DNA of 64,000 nucleotides. Origin: JBGAQP01 sp044220635. GTDB taxonomy: Bacteria > Pseudomonadota > Gammaproteobacteria > Burkholderiales > Usitatibacteraceae. The stretch lies in NCBI GenBank assembly GCA_044220635.1, contig JBGAQP010000018.1:11449-75448 (forward strand), written 5' to 3'. Of this stretch, positions 26,583 through 36,530 are shown piece after piece; within the stretch, counting starts at the first letter, position 1; every line of letters starts with the position of its first letter. The notes under the pieces were generated by a model. It was not told the origin of the DNA and ran no database searches. It saw only the letters and a list, made by a program, of their open reading frames with translations. Made by a program: the position numbers and the translations under genes.

Positions 26583-27610
26583 CCGCCGACGCGCTCCTGC
26601 TTGATGAGCCATCGCTCGCCCACCTTCACGAGCTTCAGCGTCTTCGTGTTGTGGCTCTTCAGCGCGTCGGAACGGTAGCTCTGGCGGAACACCGCGGTCG
26701 CCTCCGCCCCGGCGACCTCGATCGACTGCATCTTCACGGAGACCTGGATCGTCTTCGGCGCTTCGATGCGCTCGCGGCGCTGCTTCTCCCAGGCCGCACG
26801 GCCGCCGGGCGCGTCGAAGTCGGGGGCGTAGGCGGCCAGGTAGGTGTCCACGTCCTTCGCGCTCCAGGCCTTCGCCCAGGCCGCCACGGCCGCGGCGACC
26901 TCGGCCTTGCCCGGATCGGCGACGGGTTTCGCCGCCTCGGCCTTCGCGGGCTCAGCCTTCGCGACCGCCACTTTTGCCGGCTCCGCCTTGGGCGCCTCCG
27001 GTTTCGGCGCCTCGGCCTTCGGCGGCTCGGCCTTCGGCGCGGGCTTCGCAGGCTCGGGACGCGCGCCCGGCGCCGCCTTCTGGGCGACGAACAGGTCCTT
27101 CACCATCGAGAGCTTCACCTGCGCCGTGGTGTTGTTCTTGTCGAGCTGCAGCGCCCGGTCGTAGGCCCGGCTCGCGAGCTGCGCGTAGATGTCGCCGAGG
27201 TTCTCGTGGGCGGTCGCGTAGCTCGGGTGGGTGTGGATCGCGAGCTCGAGCGCCGACTTCGCCTTGTCGTAGTTGCCCTGCGAGGCGTAGAGGACGGCGA
27301 GGTTGTTGTAGGGTTCGGGAAGCTCGGGATAGTCCTCGGTGAGCCCCGTGAAGACCTGGATCGCGTCGGCCGTGCGCTTCTGCTCGGTGTAGATGAGGCC
27401 GCGAAGGAAGCGGCCCTGCGGATCGCGGGGCTGGGCCTTGAGGAATCCGTCGACCTTCTCGAGCGCGGGCTGGAGCTTGCCTTGCCCGTAGAGCTTCTGC
27501 GCCTCGCGAAGATCGTCCGCCGGCGCGGCCCACGCCGCCGAGGCCGCGAGAACCAGCGCCGCGGCAGCGGCGCGCACCAGACGGGAGCGCATCGGGATGC
27601 GTTGCAACAT
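26579..27610 (-). CDS. Exported TPR protein with Pro/Lys/Ala linker and C-terminal NTF2-like (Csd6-type) domain
   Basis: The 343-residue product has a signal peptide (ALVLAASAAWA-APADD), three to four TPR units (about residues 30-150, including PYNNLAVLYASQGNYDKAKSALELAI), a linker of AEPPKAEAPKPEAPKAEP type, and a C-terminal domain of about 105 residues (AAWAKAWSAKDVDTYLAAY to the end). That last domain matches the C-terminus of the adjacent L,D-transpeptidase in order and spacing. Its stop overlaps the transpeptidase start (GTGA). It may recruit or position the transpeptidase in the periplasm; that is inference. Start could be ATG 27610 or ATG 27592, neither with a clear ribosome site. Confidence 0.8.
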   Translation of the reverse strand: MLQRIPMRSRLVRAAAAALVLAASAAWAAPADDLREAQKLYGQGKLQPALEKVDGFLKAQPRDPQGRFLRGLIYTEQKRTADAIQVFTGLTEDYPELPEPYNNLAVLYASQGNYDKAKSALELAIHTHPSYATAHENLGDIYAQLASRAYDRALQLDKNNTTAQVKLSMVKDLFVAQKAAPGARPEPAKPAPKAEPPKAEAPKPEAPKAEPAKVAVAKAEPAKAEAAKPVADPGKAEVAAAVAAWAKAWSAKDVDTYLAAYAPDFDAPGGRAAWEKQRRERIEAPKTIQVSVKMQSIEVAGAEATAVFRQSYRSDALKSHNTKTLKLVKVGERWLIKQERVGG

Positions 27611-27644
27611 CGTGTTATAATTAGTTGAATTTAATGGAAAACAC

Positions 27645-27673
27645 ATTCTACCAACGTTGCCCGGGCTTCACAA
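27645..27673 (-). promoter_or_regulatory. Candidate sigma-70 promoter for TPR-transpeptidase-cyclophilin-lpxH group
   Basis: Reading the minus strand, TTGTGA (27673-27668) and TAGAAT (27650-27645) are separated by 17 bases. They lie 35 bases before ATG 27610, in an unusually AT-rich patch. Confidence 0.55.
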
Positions 27674-27858
27674 TGAGCGTGCCTTCCGGCCCCGCGGATC
27701 GGACTGAACGAAAGCCGCCCTTCTGGCGCTCGACCAGCGCTTGGGCAAGGGCGTTCGGCTGTCGTTCCTTGCACGCCGTTTGATTCCGCCGGCGCCCGCG
27801 CGCCGGATCCCGTACCCCGATCCCGCGGGGCCACGCCGGCCCCGATCCCACCCTCGCC

Positions 27859-29226
27859 ATGCTCACGATCTACAACACGCTCACGCGCCGCAAGGAGCCC
27901 TTCCGTCCGCGCGAGGCCGGCAAGGCGGGCCTCTACCTGTGCGGCGTCACCGTATACGACTATTTCCACGTGGGCAACGCGCGCACGATGGCGGTGTTCG
28001 ACCTCGTGGTGCGGTGGCTGCGCGCCACCGGTTACGCGGTCACGTTCGTGCGCAACATCACCGACGTCGACGACAAGATCATCGAGCGCGCGCGCGCCAA
28101 CGGCGAGCCCATCGAGGCGCTCACCGGCCGCATGATCGCGGCGATGCACGAGGATCTCGCGCGCCTCGGCCTCGAGCCGCCCGACCGCGAGCCACGCGCG
28201 ACGCAACACATCGAGGCGATGCTCTCGCTCATCGCCGCGCTCGAGTCGAAGGGCCTCGCGTACCGCGCGCCCAACGGTGACGTGTACTACTCCGTGCGCG
28301 ACTTCCCGGGCTACGGCAAGCTCTCGGGCAAGACGCTCGACAGCCTCCGGGCCGGAGAGCGCGTGGCCGTGGACACCGCCAAGCGAGATCCCCTCGACTT
28401 CGTCCTGTGGAAGGCGGCGAAGCCCGGCGAGCCCTCCTGGCCCTCGGCCTTCGGGCCCGGTCGCCCCGGATGGCACATCGAGTGCTCGGCGATGTCGAGC
28501 GCGGAGCTCGGCGTGCCCTTCGACCTGCACGGCGGGGGCTGGGACCTGCAGTTCCCGCACCACGAGAACGAGATCGCGCAAAGCGAGGGGGCGCTCGGCC
28601 GCCCGTTCGTCAACTGCTGGATGCACGCCGCCTTCCTCAACATGGGCGAGGAGAAGATGTCGAAGTCGCTCGGCAACTTCTTCACCGCCCGCGAGATCCT
28701 CGACCGCCTCGATCCCTTGCAGGGCGGCGAGCAGCTGCGCTACTTCCTCGTGCGCGGGCACTACCGCGGGGAGATCCAGTACACCTGGGAGACGCTGCAG
28801 GACGCGGCGCACGCGCTCCGGGGCCTCTACACGGCGCTGCGCGAGGTGGCGCCCGAGCCGGTGGCGATCGACTGGTCGGAGAGCTGGGCGGCGCGCTTTC
28901 GCGCCGCGATGGACGACGATTTCGACACCCCGGTCGCCTTCGCCGTGCTCCACGAGCTGCGCGCCGAGGTGAACCGCTCGCGCTCGGGCCGCCTCGCCGG
29001 GTTGCTCCGGGCGCTCGCCGGCACCCTCGGGTTCCTCCAGCGCGATCCCGAGGCCTTCCTGAAGGGCGGCGTCACCGTCGACGTCGAGGGGCTGATCGCC
29101 GAGCGCGCCGCGGCCAAGAAGGCGCGCGACTTCGCGCGGGCCGACGCGATCCGCCGCTCGCTCGAGGAGGCGGGCATCGTCCTCGAGGACCGCGCCGGGG
29201 GCGTGACGCAGTGGCGCAGGAAGTGA
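27859..29226 (+). CDS. cysS: Cysteinyl-tRNA synthetase
   Basis: CysS charges tRNA-Cys. The 455-residue class I synthetase has the zinc-binding and HIGH-type region YLCGVTVYDYFHVGNARTM, the second zinc ligands in GWHIECSAMS and HHENEIAQSE, and the KMSKS loop EEKMSKSLGNFF. Length is normal. It is divergent from the TPR-cyclophilin group; cysS next to ppiB is a conserved neighbourhood in betaproteobacteria. The 248-base region upstream holds the divergent promoter; I see no clear -35/-10 pair for cysS itself. Confidence 0.97.
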   Translation: MLTIYNTLTRRKEPFRPREAGKAGLYLCGVTVYDYFHVGNARTMAVFDLVVRWLRATGYAVTFVRNITDVDDKIIERARANGEPIEALTGRMIAAMHEDLARLGLEPPDREPRATQHIEAMLSLIAALESKGLAYRAPNGDVYYSVRDFPGYGKLSGKTLDSLRAGERVAVDTAKRDPLDFVLWKAAKPGEPSWPSAFGPGRPGWHIECSAMSSAELGVPFDLHGGGWDLQFPHHENEIAQSEGALGRPFVNCWMHAAFLNMGEEKMSKSLGNFFTAREILDRLDPLQGGEQLRYFLVRGHYRGEIQYTWETLQDAAHALRGLYTALREVAPEPVAIDWSESWAARFRAAMDDDFDTPVAFAVLHELRAEVNRSRSGRLAGLLRALAGTLGFLQRDPEAFLKGGVTVDVEGLIAERAAAKKARDFARADAIRRSLEEAGIVLEDRAGGVTQWRRK

Positions 29227-29228
29227 AA

Positions 29229-29250
29229 AGGCCCGGCGCCGGCCGGGCCT
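29229..29250. terminator. Bidirectional terminator between cysS and ABC binding-protein gene
   Basis: An 8-base-pair GC stem (29229-29236 with 29243-29250, six-base loop) separates convergent genes. On the minus strand it is followed by TTTTC, on the plus strand by CGTTT. It is 2 bases after the cysS stop and 22 bases beyond the other gene's stop. Confidence 0.75.
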
Positions 29251-29272
29251 CGTTTCGCGAGCGCCGGCGCGA

Positions 29273-30391
29273 TCAGCGCACGAACTTCTGGTCGCGCGAG
29301 ATGATCGTGAGGTCCACCCACTTCGAGCCGTTGTGGCTCTCGGGTGTGAACTCCACCCTGAATCCGCCCGTGTCGTAGGGGTTCATGGTCTCCATCGCCT
29401 TGATGAAGCCCTCGCGCGTGAGGCCGCGGCCCGCGCGGCGCAGCCCCTCGACCATCACCTTCGCGGCGACGTAGCCCTCGAGGGTGCCCCAGCCGACCTC
29501 GACCTTCGCGGGGCCGGCGAGCTTCTGGAACTCCTTGACCACCGGGATCGAGCTGTCCCAGGGGAAGGGCATCACCTGGGAGATCTGGACGCCGCGGCCC
29601 TCGCGGTCGAGCTCCTTGGCGAGCGCCTTGCTGCCCACGAAGGAGACGTTCCAGAACGTCGGGTTCGCACCCGCCTTCTTCATCTCCCGGATGAAGGCCG
29701 CGCAGGACGTGTAGGCGCTGATCATCACCACCGCCTGCGGGTTCGCCTTCCGGATGTCCGCCACCGACTTCGCGACGTCCACGGTGTTGCGCTCCACGGT
29801 GCCCTTCACGATGACCTCGAGGTTGCGCTTCTTCAGCGCGCGCTCCACGCCCGCGAGCCCCGCCTGGCCGTAGGCGTCGTTCTGGTAGAAGACCGCGATG
29901 CGGTTGATGCTCATCGCCGTGAGGTGCTGCACGATCGCCTCGGTCTCGTCGAAGTAGCTCGCCCGGACGTTGAAGATGTAGCGGTTGAAGGGATTGCGCA
30001 GCAGTTCCGCCCCCGTGAACGGGCCCACGAAGGGAACCTTCGCCTCGGTGAAGATCGGCAGCGAGGCCGCCGAGGTCGGCGTGCCGACGTAGCCGAAGAG
30101 GGCGAAGACCTTCTCCTCGTTGATGAGCTTCTTCGTGTTCTCGGCCGCGCGCGCGGACTCGTAGCCGTCGTCGAGGGTCTTCAGCGCGATCTTGCGGCCG
30201 TTCACGCCGCCGCGCTCGTTGACCAGGTTGAAATAGAGGCTGGCCCCCTGCTGCATGTCGAGGCCGAGCTGCTTGGCGGGGCCGGTGAGGGCGACCGACT
30301 GGCCCAGGACGATGGCGGTGTCGGTGACGCCCTGGGCGGCGGCGAGTCCCGAGGCGGCGAGCGCGACCATGGCGATCAGGCGGCGGATCAT
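29273..30391 (-). CDS. ABC transporter substrate-binding protein, branched-chain amino acid (LivJ) type
   Basis: The 372-residue product has a signal peptide (MIRRLIAMVALAASGLAAAQ) and a two-lobed periplasmic binding fold of the Leu/Ile/Val family: TDTAIVLGQSVALTGPAKQLG at the start, RKIALKTLDDGYES, LFGYVGTPTSAASLP, and NRIAVFYQNDAYGQAG. It should deliver a small amino acid or aromatic/amide ligand to an ABC permease. No permease or ATPase gene is near, so it works with components encoded elsewhere. ATG 30391 is preceded by a strong GGAGGA. Confidence 0.87.
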   Translation of the reverse strand: MIRRLIAMVALAASGLAAAQGVTDTAIVLGQSVALTGPAKQLGLDMQQGASLYFNLVNERGGVNGRKIALKTLDDGYESARAAENTKKLINEEKVFALFGYVGTPTSAASLPIFTEAKVPFVGPFTGAELLRNPFNRYIFNVRASYFDETEAIVQHLTAMSINRIAVFYQNDAYGQAGLAGVERALKKRNLEVIVKGTVERNTVDVAKSVADIRKANPQAVVMISAYTSCAAFIREMKKAGANPTFWNVSFVGSKALAKELDREGRGVQISQVMPFPWDSSIPVVKEFQKLAGPAKVEVGWGTLEGYVAAKVMVEGLRRAGRGLTREGFIKAMETMNPYDTGGFRVEFTPESHNGSKWVDLTIISRDQKFVR

Positions 30392-30487
30392 GGGTTCCTC
30401 CGGTTTCTGGGGCGGCTCTTGCGGCCGATGGGTCGCGGCATCATAAACCGGCGCGCCGCCCGGACCAAGGACGGCGTGTTACATCTG

Positions 30488-31618
30488 TCACCCCGCGAAG
30501 AACTCGCGCACCTTCTCCATGAAGGACCGGGCCCGCGGGTTGTGGCGGTCGCGGTCCTTGCGGTTGATCTCCTCGAGCTCGCGCAGCAGCTCCTTCTGCC
30601 GCTCGGTGAGGCGCACCGGCGTCTCGATGACGACCTGGCAGAGCAGGTCGCCGGGGTAGCTCGAGCGCACGCCCTTGATGCCCTTGCCGCGCAGCCGGAA
30701 CACCTGGCCCGTCTGGGTCTCGGCGGGGATCTTGATCTTGGCCTGCCCCTCGAGGGTGGGGATCTCGATCTCGCCGCCGAGGGCGGCGACGGTGAAGCTC
30801 ACCGGCATCTCGCAATGCAGGTCGTCGCCCTCGCGGTGGAACACGCCGTGCTCGCGCAGGTGGATCACGACGTAGAGGTCGCCGGGCGGCCCGCCGTTCA
30901 TGCCCGCCTCGCCTTCGCCGGCGAGCCGGATGCGGTCGCCCTCGTCCACGCCCGCCGGGATCTTCACCGCGAGCGTCTTGTGGTGCTTCACGCGCCCGGC
31001 GCCCTTGCAGGTGCCGCACGGATCGGGGATGACCTTCCCGGTGCCGTGGCAGGTCGGGCAGGTCTGCTGGATCGAGAAGAAGCCCTGCGACAGGCGCACC
31101 GAGCCCGAGCCGCCGCAGGTGGCGCAGGTCTTGGGCTGGGTGCCGGGCTTCGCGCCGCTGCCATGGCAGGTGGCGCATTCCTCCATCGCGGGAATGCGGA
31201 TCTTGGTCTCGGTGCCGCGCGCGGCCTGGTAGCGCAGGATCTCGAGGTTGTAGCGCAGGTCCGCCCCGCGGAAGACCGAGGTGCGCCCGCGGGCGCCGCC
31301 GCCGCCGAAGATGTCGCTGAAGATGTCGCCGAAGGCCTCGGCGAAGCCGCCGAAACCCGCCGCCTCGGGCCCCATGCCGCCCATCTGCGGGTTCACGCCC
31401 GCGTGCCCGTAGGCGTCGTAGGCGCGGCGCTTCTCGGGCTCCGAGAGCACCTCGTAGGCCTCCTTGGCCTCCTTGAACCTTTCCTCGGCGTCCTTGCCCT
31501 CGGGATTGCGGTCCGGGTGGTGCTTCATGGCGAGCTTGCGGTACGCCTTCTTGATCTCCTCGTCGGAGGCGTCCCGGTTCACGCCGAGCACTTCGTAGTA
31601 GTCGCGCTTTTTCGCCAT
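30488..31618 (-). CDS. dnaJ: Chaperone protein DnaJ
   Basis: DnaJ delivers unfolded substrates to DnaK and stimulates its ATPase. The 376-residue protein has the J domain with HPD (MKHHPDRNPEG near residue 33), a Gly/Phe-rich segment (GFGGFAEAFGDIFSDIFGG), four zinc-binding CxxCxGxG repeats (CATCHGSG, CATCGGSG, CPTCHGTG, CGTCKGAG) and the C-terminal substrate-binding domains. It is the last gene of grpE-dnaK-dnaJ, separated from dnaK by a hairpin that may reduce its expression relative to dnaK. Confidence 0.98.
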   Translation of the reverse strand: MAKKRDYYEVLGVNRDASDEEIKKAYRKLAMKHHPDRNPEGKDAEERFKEAKEAYEVLSEPEKRRAYDAYGHAGVNPQMGGMGPEAAGFGGFAEAFGDIFSDIFGGGGARGRTSVFRGADLRYNLEILRYQAARGTETKIRIPAMEECATCHGSGAKPGTQPKTCATCGGSGSVRLSQGFFSIQQTCPTCHGTGKVIPDPCGTCKGAGRVKHHKTLAVKIPAGVDEGDRIRLAGEGEAGMNGGPPGDLYVVIHLREHGVFHREGDDLHCEMPVSFTVAALGGEIEIPTLEGQAKIKIPAETQTGQVFRLRGKGIKGVRSSYPGDLLCQVVIETPVRLTERQKELLRELEEINRKDRDRHNPRARSFMEKVREFFAG

Positions 31619-31644
31619 CGCCTTTCCTGGTGCCTACGCCGAAA

Positions 31645-31670
31645 GGGGTCCCGCCGCCTGGCGGGACCCC
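31645..31670 (-). terminator. Partial terminator between dnaK and dnaJ
   Basis: A perfect 11-base-pair stem with a four-base loop (31645-31655 with 31660-31670) lies 26 bases past the dnaK stop. On the minus strand only TTTC follows, so it probably attenuates or stabilises the dnaK message rather than ending it fully. Confidence 0.65.
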
Positions 31671-31695
31671 GGCTCGTCCTTCGCGGCCGGCCGCC

Positions 31696-33633
<1,938 letters not shown>

Positions 33634-33698
33634 GTTCGGGTCCTTCTATCCGGTGGATTGCGTTCTCGTACGGAAGTTGGGGCTGTCCGGTCCGGCTT

Positions 33699-34265
33699 TC
33701 AAGGCGCGGGCGCCTGGGGCTGGGGCGCGCGCGCCTTCGCGACGGTCACGAGGGCGGGGCGCAGGACCCGGTCGTGGAGGAGGTAGCCCTTCTGGAGGAC
33801 CTCGACGACGGTGTTGGGCTCCTGGTCGCTCTCGACCTGCGTGAGCGCCTCGTGGAAATGGGGGTCGAAGCGCTCGCCGGCAGGGGCGATCGGCCGGATG
33901 GCGAAGCGCTCCAGGACGGCGTCGAGCTGCCGGGCGGTGACGGCCACGCCCTCGCGCATCGACTCGACGCCGGGATCGGCGCCGCCGAGGGCGGCTTCCA
34001 GGCTGTCGCGCACGGCGAGGAGCGCTGCCGCCATCGACTCGACGCCGAAGCGGTGGGCCTTGGCGACCTCGTCCTGGGATCGGCGGCGCACGTTCTCCGT
34101 CTCGGCCTTGGCCCGCAGCCATTCCTCGCGAAGCCGCCCCGACTCCGCCAGGGCTTCCGCGAGCTTCGCCTCGAATTCTCCCAGCCGATCCCCGGGAGCC
34201 GGGGTCGGCGCGGAACTCGGGTCGGGCAACGGCGCCTCGGCCGCGCTCGGGTTCGGGTCTCCCAC
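33699..34265 (-). CDS. grpE: Nucleotide exchange factor GrpE
   Basis: GrpE releases ADP from DnaK. The 188-residue product has a variable acidic N-terminus, a long coiled coil (about residues 30-80, including EEWLRAKAETENVRRR) and the beta-wing with PHFHEALTQV and VVEVLQKGYLLHDRVLRPALV. GTG 34265 is chosen because AAGGAGA sits 8 bases before it. A GTG at 34301 extends the frame, but it falls inside the -10 of the heat-shock promoter and cannot be on that transcript. Confidence 0.96.
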   Translation of the reverse strand: MGDPNPSAAEAPLPDPSSAPTPAPGDRLGEFEAKLAEALAESGRLREEWLRAKAETENVRRRSQDEVAKAHRFGVESMAAALLAVRDSLEAALGGADPGVESMREGVAVTARQLDAVLERFAIRPIAPAGERFDPHFHEALTQVESDQEPNTVVEVLQKGYLLHDRVLRPALVTVAKARAPQPQAPAP

Positions 34266-34299
34266 GGGAAATCTCCTTCTAAACAAATATTTGCCGATC

Positions 34300-34327
34300 A
34301 CATGGGGACATTCCCGGGCATTTCAAG
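34300..34327 (-). promoter_or_regulatory. Sigma-32 (RpoH) heat-shock promoter of grpE-dnaK-dnaJ
   Basis: On the minus strand CTTGAAA (34327-34321) and CCCCATGT (34307-34300) are separated by 13 bases, matching the RpoH consensus at all defined positions. The grpE start is 35 bases downstream of the -10. No CIRCE repeat for HrcA is visible in the gap. Confidence 0.9.
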
Positions 34328-34395
34328 GTCGGGATTCGGTTTGGCTCGCCGGGGCGCCCGCAGCCGGTCCGGACGGCCGGCGTGCTGAAGGGTGT

Positions 34396-34409
34396 TTGAC
34401 TCAGGTCAA
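34396..34409 (+). promoter_or_regulatory. FNR/Anr-type binding site upstream of the OmpW gene
   Basis: The perfect inverted repeat TTGAC-N4-GTCAA fits the FNR/Anr family consensus TTGAY-N4-RTCAA. Its centre is 65 bases before the ompW ATG. A class II position (-41.5) would put the transcript start near 34444, giving a 24-base leader. E. coli ompW is FNR-regulated, which supports the assignment. Confidence 0.65.
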
Positions 34410-34467
34410 AAATGCTGCGGCGCGGCATCGCCAGACTCGCGGAGAAGCGTCCACCTCGGGAGAATCC

Positions 34468-35103
34468 ATGAAAAGAGCCACCGCCGCCCTCGCGGCCGCC
34501 GTGCTTTGCGCTATCGCGCTCCCCGCCGCCGCCCAGGAGAACTGGATGGTGCGCGTGCGCGCCCTGTACCTCGACCCGGCCAACAAGTCCGACCCGATCC
34601 CCTCGCTCGGCGTTCCGGCCGACGCGATCGAGGTGAGCGACAAGACCTTCCCCGAAGTCGACTTCTCGTACTTCTTCTCGAAGAACCTCGCCGCCGAGCT
34701 GGTCCTCACCTATCCCCAGAAGCACGACGTCACGGTCACGCAGAGCGTGCTCGGCTCGGTGAACATCGGGACCTTCAAGCACCTGCCGCCGACCCTGACC
34801 CTGCAGTACCACTTCATCCCCGACGGCACGATCCGGCCCTACGTGGGCGCGGGCATCAACCTGACGATCCTCTCGGACGTGAACCTGGAGATCCCGACCG
34901 TCGGCAAGCTCGACCTCGAGAACTACAGCGTGGGCGGGGCGCTTCAGGCGGGCCTCGACTGGAAACTCGACAAGAACCTCTACCTCAACTTCGACGTGAA
35001 GCAGGTCTGGATCGAGTCCGACGTGCTCCTCGGCGGCGCCAAGGTCTCGAAGGTCAAGGTCGACCCGCTCCTCTGGAGCGTGGGCCTCGGCTGGCGCTTC
35101 TAG
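34468..35103 (+). CDS. ompW: OmpW family outer-membrane protein
   Basis: OmpW forms an eight-stranded outer-membrane barrel with a hydrophobic channel. The 211-residue product has a signal peptide (ALCAIALPAAA-QENW; MVRVRALYLDP begins the first strand), PEVDFSYFFSKNLAAEL, the family hallmark LPPTLTLQYHFIP followed by RPYVGAGINLT, and ends in WRF, the terminal Phe used for barrel assembly. ATG 34468 follows GGGAGAATCC. It is divergent from grpE, and its leader carries an FNR-type box. Confidence 0.92.
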   Translation: MKRATAALAAAVLCAIALPAAAQENWMVRVRALYLDPANKSDPIPSLGVPADAIEVSDKTFPEVDFSYFFSKNLAAELVLTYPQKHDVTVTQSVLGSVNIGTFKHLPPTLTLQYHFIPDGTIRPYVGAGINLTILSDVNLEIPTVGKLDLENYSVGGALQAGLDWKLDKNLYLNFDVKQVWIESDVLLGGAKVSKVKVDPLLWSVGLGWRF

Positions 35104-35146
35104 GCCCTCGACCCCCGGGCGCGCGTCGCGCGCCCCGGGGCGGGCG

Positions 35147-35500
35147 TCATTCCTTTCGCGGGCTGAAGAGCAGCCAGCTCGTCACCAGCGTGATGAGGCT
35201 GTAGAGGAGCGAGCCCACGAGCGCGGCGACGAAGCCGCTCACGGTGAAGCCCTGGATGATCTCGGCCACGAGCCAGAAGAGCAGGGCGTTGATCACGAAG
35301 AGGAAGAGCCCGAGCGTGACGATGGTCACGGGCAGGGTCAGGAGCACGAGGATCGGCCGGATGACGGCGTTCACCAGCCCCAGGACGAGGGCCGCGACGA
35401 GCGCGGCGAAGAAGCTCGCGACCTGGACCCCGGGGTAGAGGTAGGCGACCAGCAGCAGGGCGGCGGCGTTCAGGATCCAGCGGGCGAGCAGTCGCAGCAT
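35147..35500 (-). CDS. Phage-holin-4 family small membrane protein
   Basis: The 117-residue protein is nearly all membrane: four predicted helices, beginning LLARWILNAAALLLVAYLYPGV and continuing through LVAALVLGLVNAVIRPILVLL and a VTLGLFLFVINALLFWL stretch. The NAxxRPxxxLLTLP pattern and overall layout identify the four-helix holin-like family (YvlD/phage_holin_4_2). Despite the family name these are chromosomal proteins of unknown role, and no other phage genes adjoin it. It lies 10 bases after hemH on the same strand. Confidence 0.85.
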   Translation of the reverse strand: MLRLLARWILNAAALLLVAYLYPGVQVASFFAALVAALVLGLVNAVIRPILVLLTLPVTIVTLGLFLFVINALLFWLVAEIIQGFTVSGFVAALVGSLLYSLITLVTSWLLFSPRKE

Positions 35501-35510
35501 CTCGGTCTCC

Positions 35511-36524
35511 TCAGGGTCGGTCCCAGGCGCGCAGGTTTTCCTCGGCGATCTGCGCGAGGGCTGTCATCCAGGCGGGGGTGTCGTTCGTGGTGGGAATGTA
35601 ATGGAACTCCCCGCCCCCCGCCTTGCGGAAGCCGTCGCGGACTTCCTGCCCGATCTCCTCGAGCGTCTCGAGGCAATCGGCGGCGAAGCCGGGGCAGATC
35701 ACGTCCACGCGCCGGGTCCCCGCGCGGCCGAGGGCCTCGAGGGTCTCGGCGGTATAGGGCTGGAGCCACTCGGCCCGCCCGAACCGCGACTGGAAGGTGA
35801 GGAGCGTGCGCTCGTCGTTCCAGCCGAGCTCGGTGGCGATGAGGCGCGCGCTGGCCCGGCACTGGGACTCGTAGGGATCGCCCGCGTCGGACACGGCCTT
35901 CGGGATGCCGTGGAAGCTCATCACGAGCTTGTCGGGCCGCCCGTGCTTCATCCAGTAGTCGTTCACGTTCTTCGCGATCGCCCGCGCGTAGGCGGGATGG
36001 TCGTGGAAGTCGTTCACGACGCGCACTTCCGGCGCGTCCTTTCGCCGTCGCAGCGCCCGGGCGAGCGCGTCGCGCACGCTCTCGGTCGTGCTCTCGGCGT
36101 ATTGCGGGTAGAGGGGCAGCACGAGCACGCGGGGGCACGGCCGCTCGCCGAGCTCGGCGAGGCCGTCGGCGATGGAGGGCCGGCCGTAGCGCATGGCGCC
36201 CGCCACCGCGACCGGCGCCTTCAGCCGTTCGCCGAGATAGCCGCGAAGCAGCTGCACCTGGCGGCCGAGGTAGACGCGCAGCGGCGAGCCCTCCTTCATC
36301 CAGATGCTCGCGTACTTGTGCGCGGTCTTCGCCGGGCGAAACGGCAGGATGAGGAAATTGAGGATCGGCCACCAGACGAGGCGGGGGATCTGCACCACGC
36401 GCGGGTCCGAGAGGAACTCGCGCAGGTAGCGGCGCACGGCCGGGGCCGTGGGCGCCTCGGGCGTGCCGAGGTTCACGACCAGCACGCCGGCCCGCGCGAC
36501 GCCCCTGCCGGTCGGTTCGGCCAC
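35511..36524 (-). CDS. hemH: Ferrochelatase
   Basis: HemH inserts Fe2+ into protoporphyrin IX, the final step of heme synthesis, at the inner membrane. The 337-residue product has VLVVNLGTPEAPT, LVLPLYPQYAESTTESV, the metal-site His in MSFHGIPKA and the conserved Glu in GFAADCLETLEEI. Start is GTG 36524, six bases after the hrcA stop, so hrcA-hemH-holin form a compact group. Many betaproteobacteria keep hemH next to hrcA. Confidence 0.96.
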   Translation of the reverse strand: MAEPTGRGVARAGVLVVNLGTPEAPTAPAVRRYLREFLSDPRVVQIPRLVWWPILNFLILPFRPAKTAHKYASIWMKEGSPLRVYLGRQVQLLRGYLGERLKAPVAVAGAMRYGRPSIADGLAELGERPCPRVLVLPLYPQYAESTTESVRDALARALRRRKDAPEVRVVNDFHDHPAYARAIAKNVNDYWMKHGRPDKLVMSFHGIPKAVSDAGDPYESQCRASARLIATELGWNDERTLLTFQSRFGRAEWLQPYTAETLEALGRAGTRRVDVICPGFAADCLETLEEIGQEVRDGFRKAGGGEFHYIPTTNDTPAWMTALAQIAEENLRAWDRP

Positions 36525-36530
36525 GGCGGC

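Noticed and set aside
34266..34301. Upstream GTG (34301) as the grpE start
   Set aside because: It lies inside the -10 of the heat-shock promoter and lacks a ribosome site; GTG 34265 has AAGGAGA.
34265..34468. CIRCE element for HrcA near grpE
   Set aside because: No TTAGCACTC...GAGTGCTAA-like inverted repeat is seen; the site present is a sigma-32 promoter.
35147..35500. Prophage remnant suggested by the holin-family protein
   Set aside because: No endolysin, integrase, structural genes or attachment repeats lie nearby; this family is commonly chromosomal.
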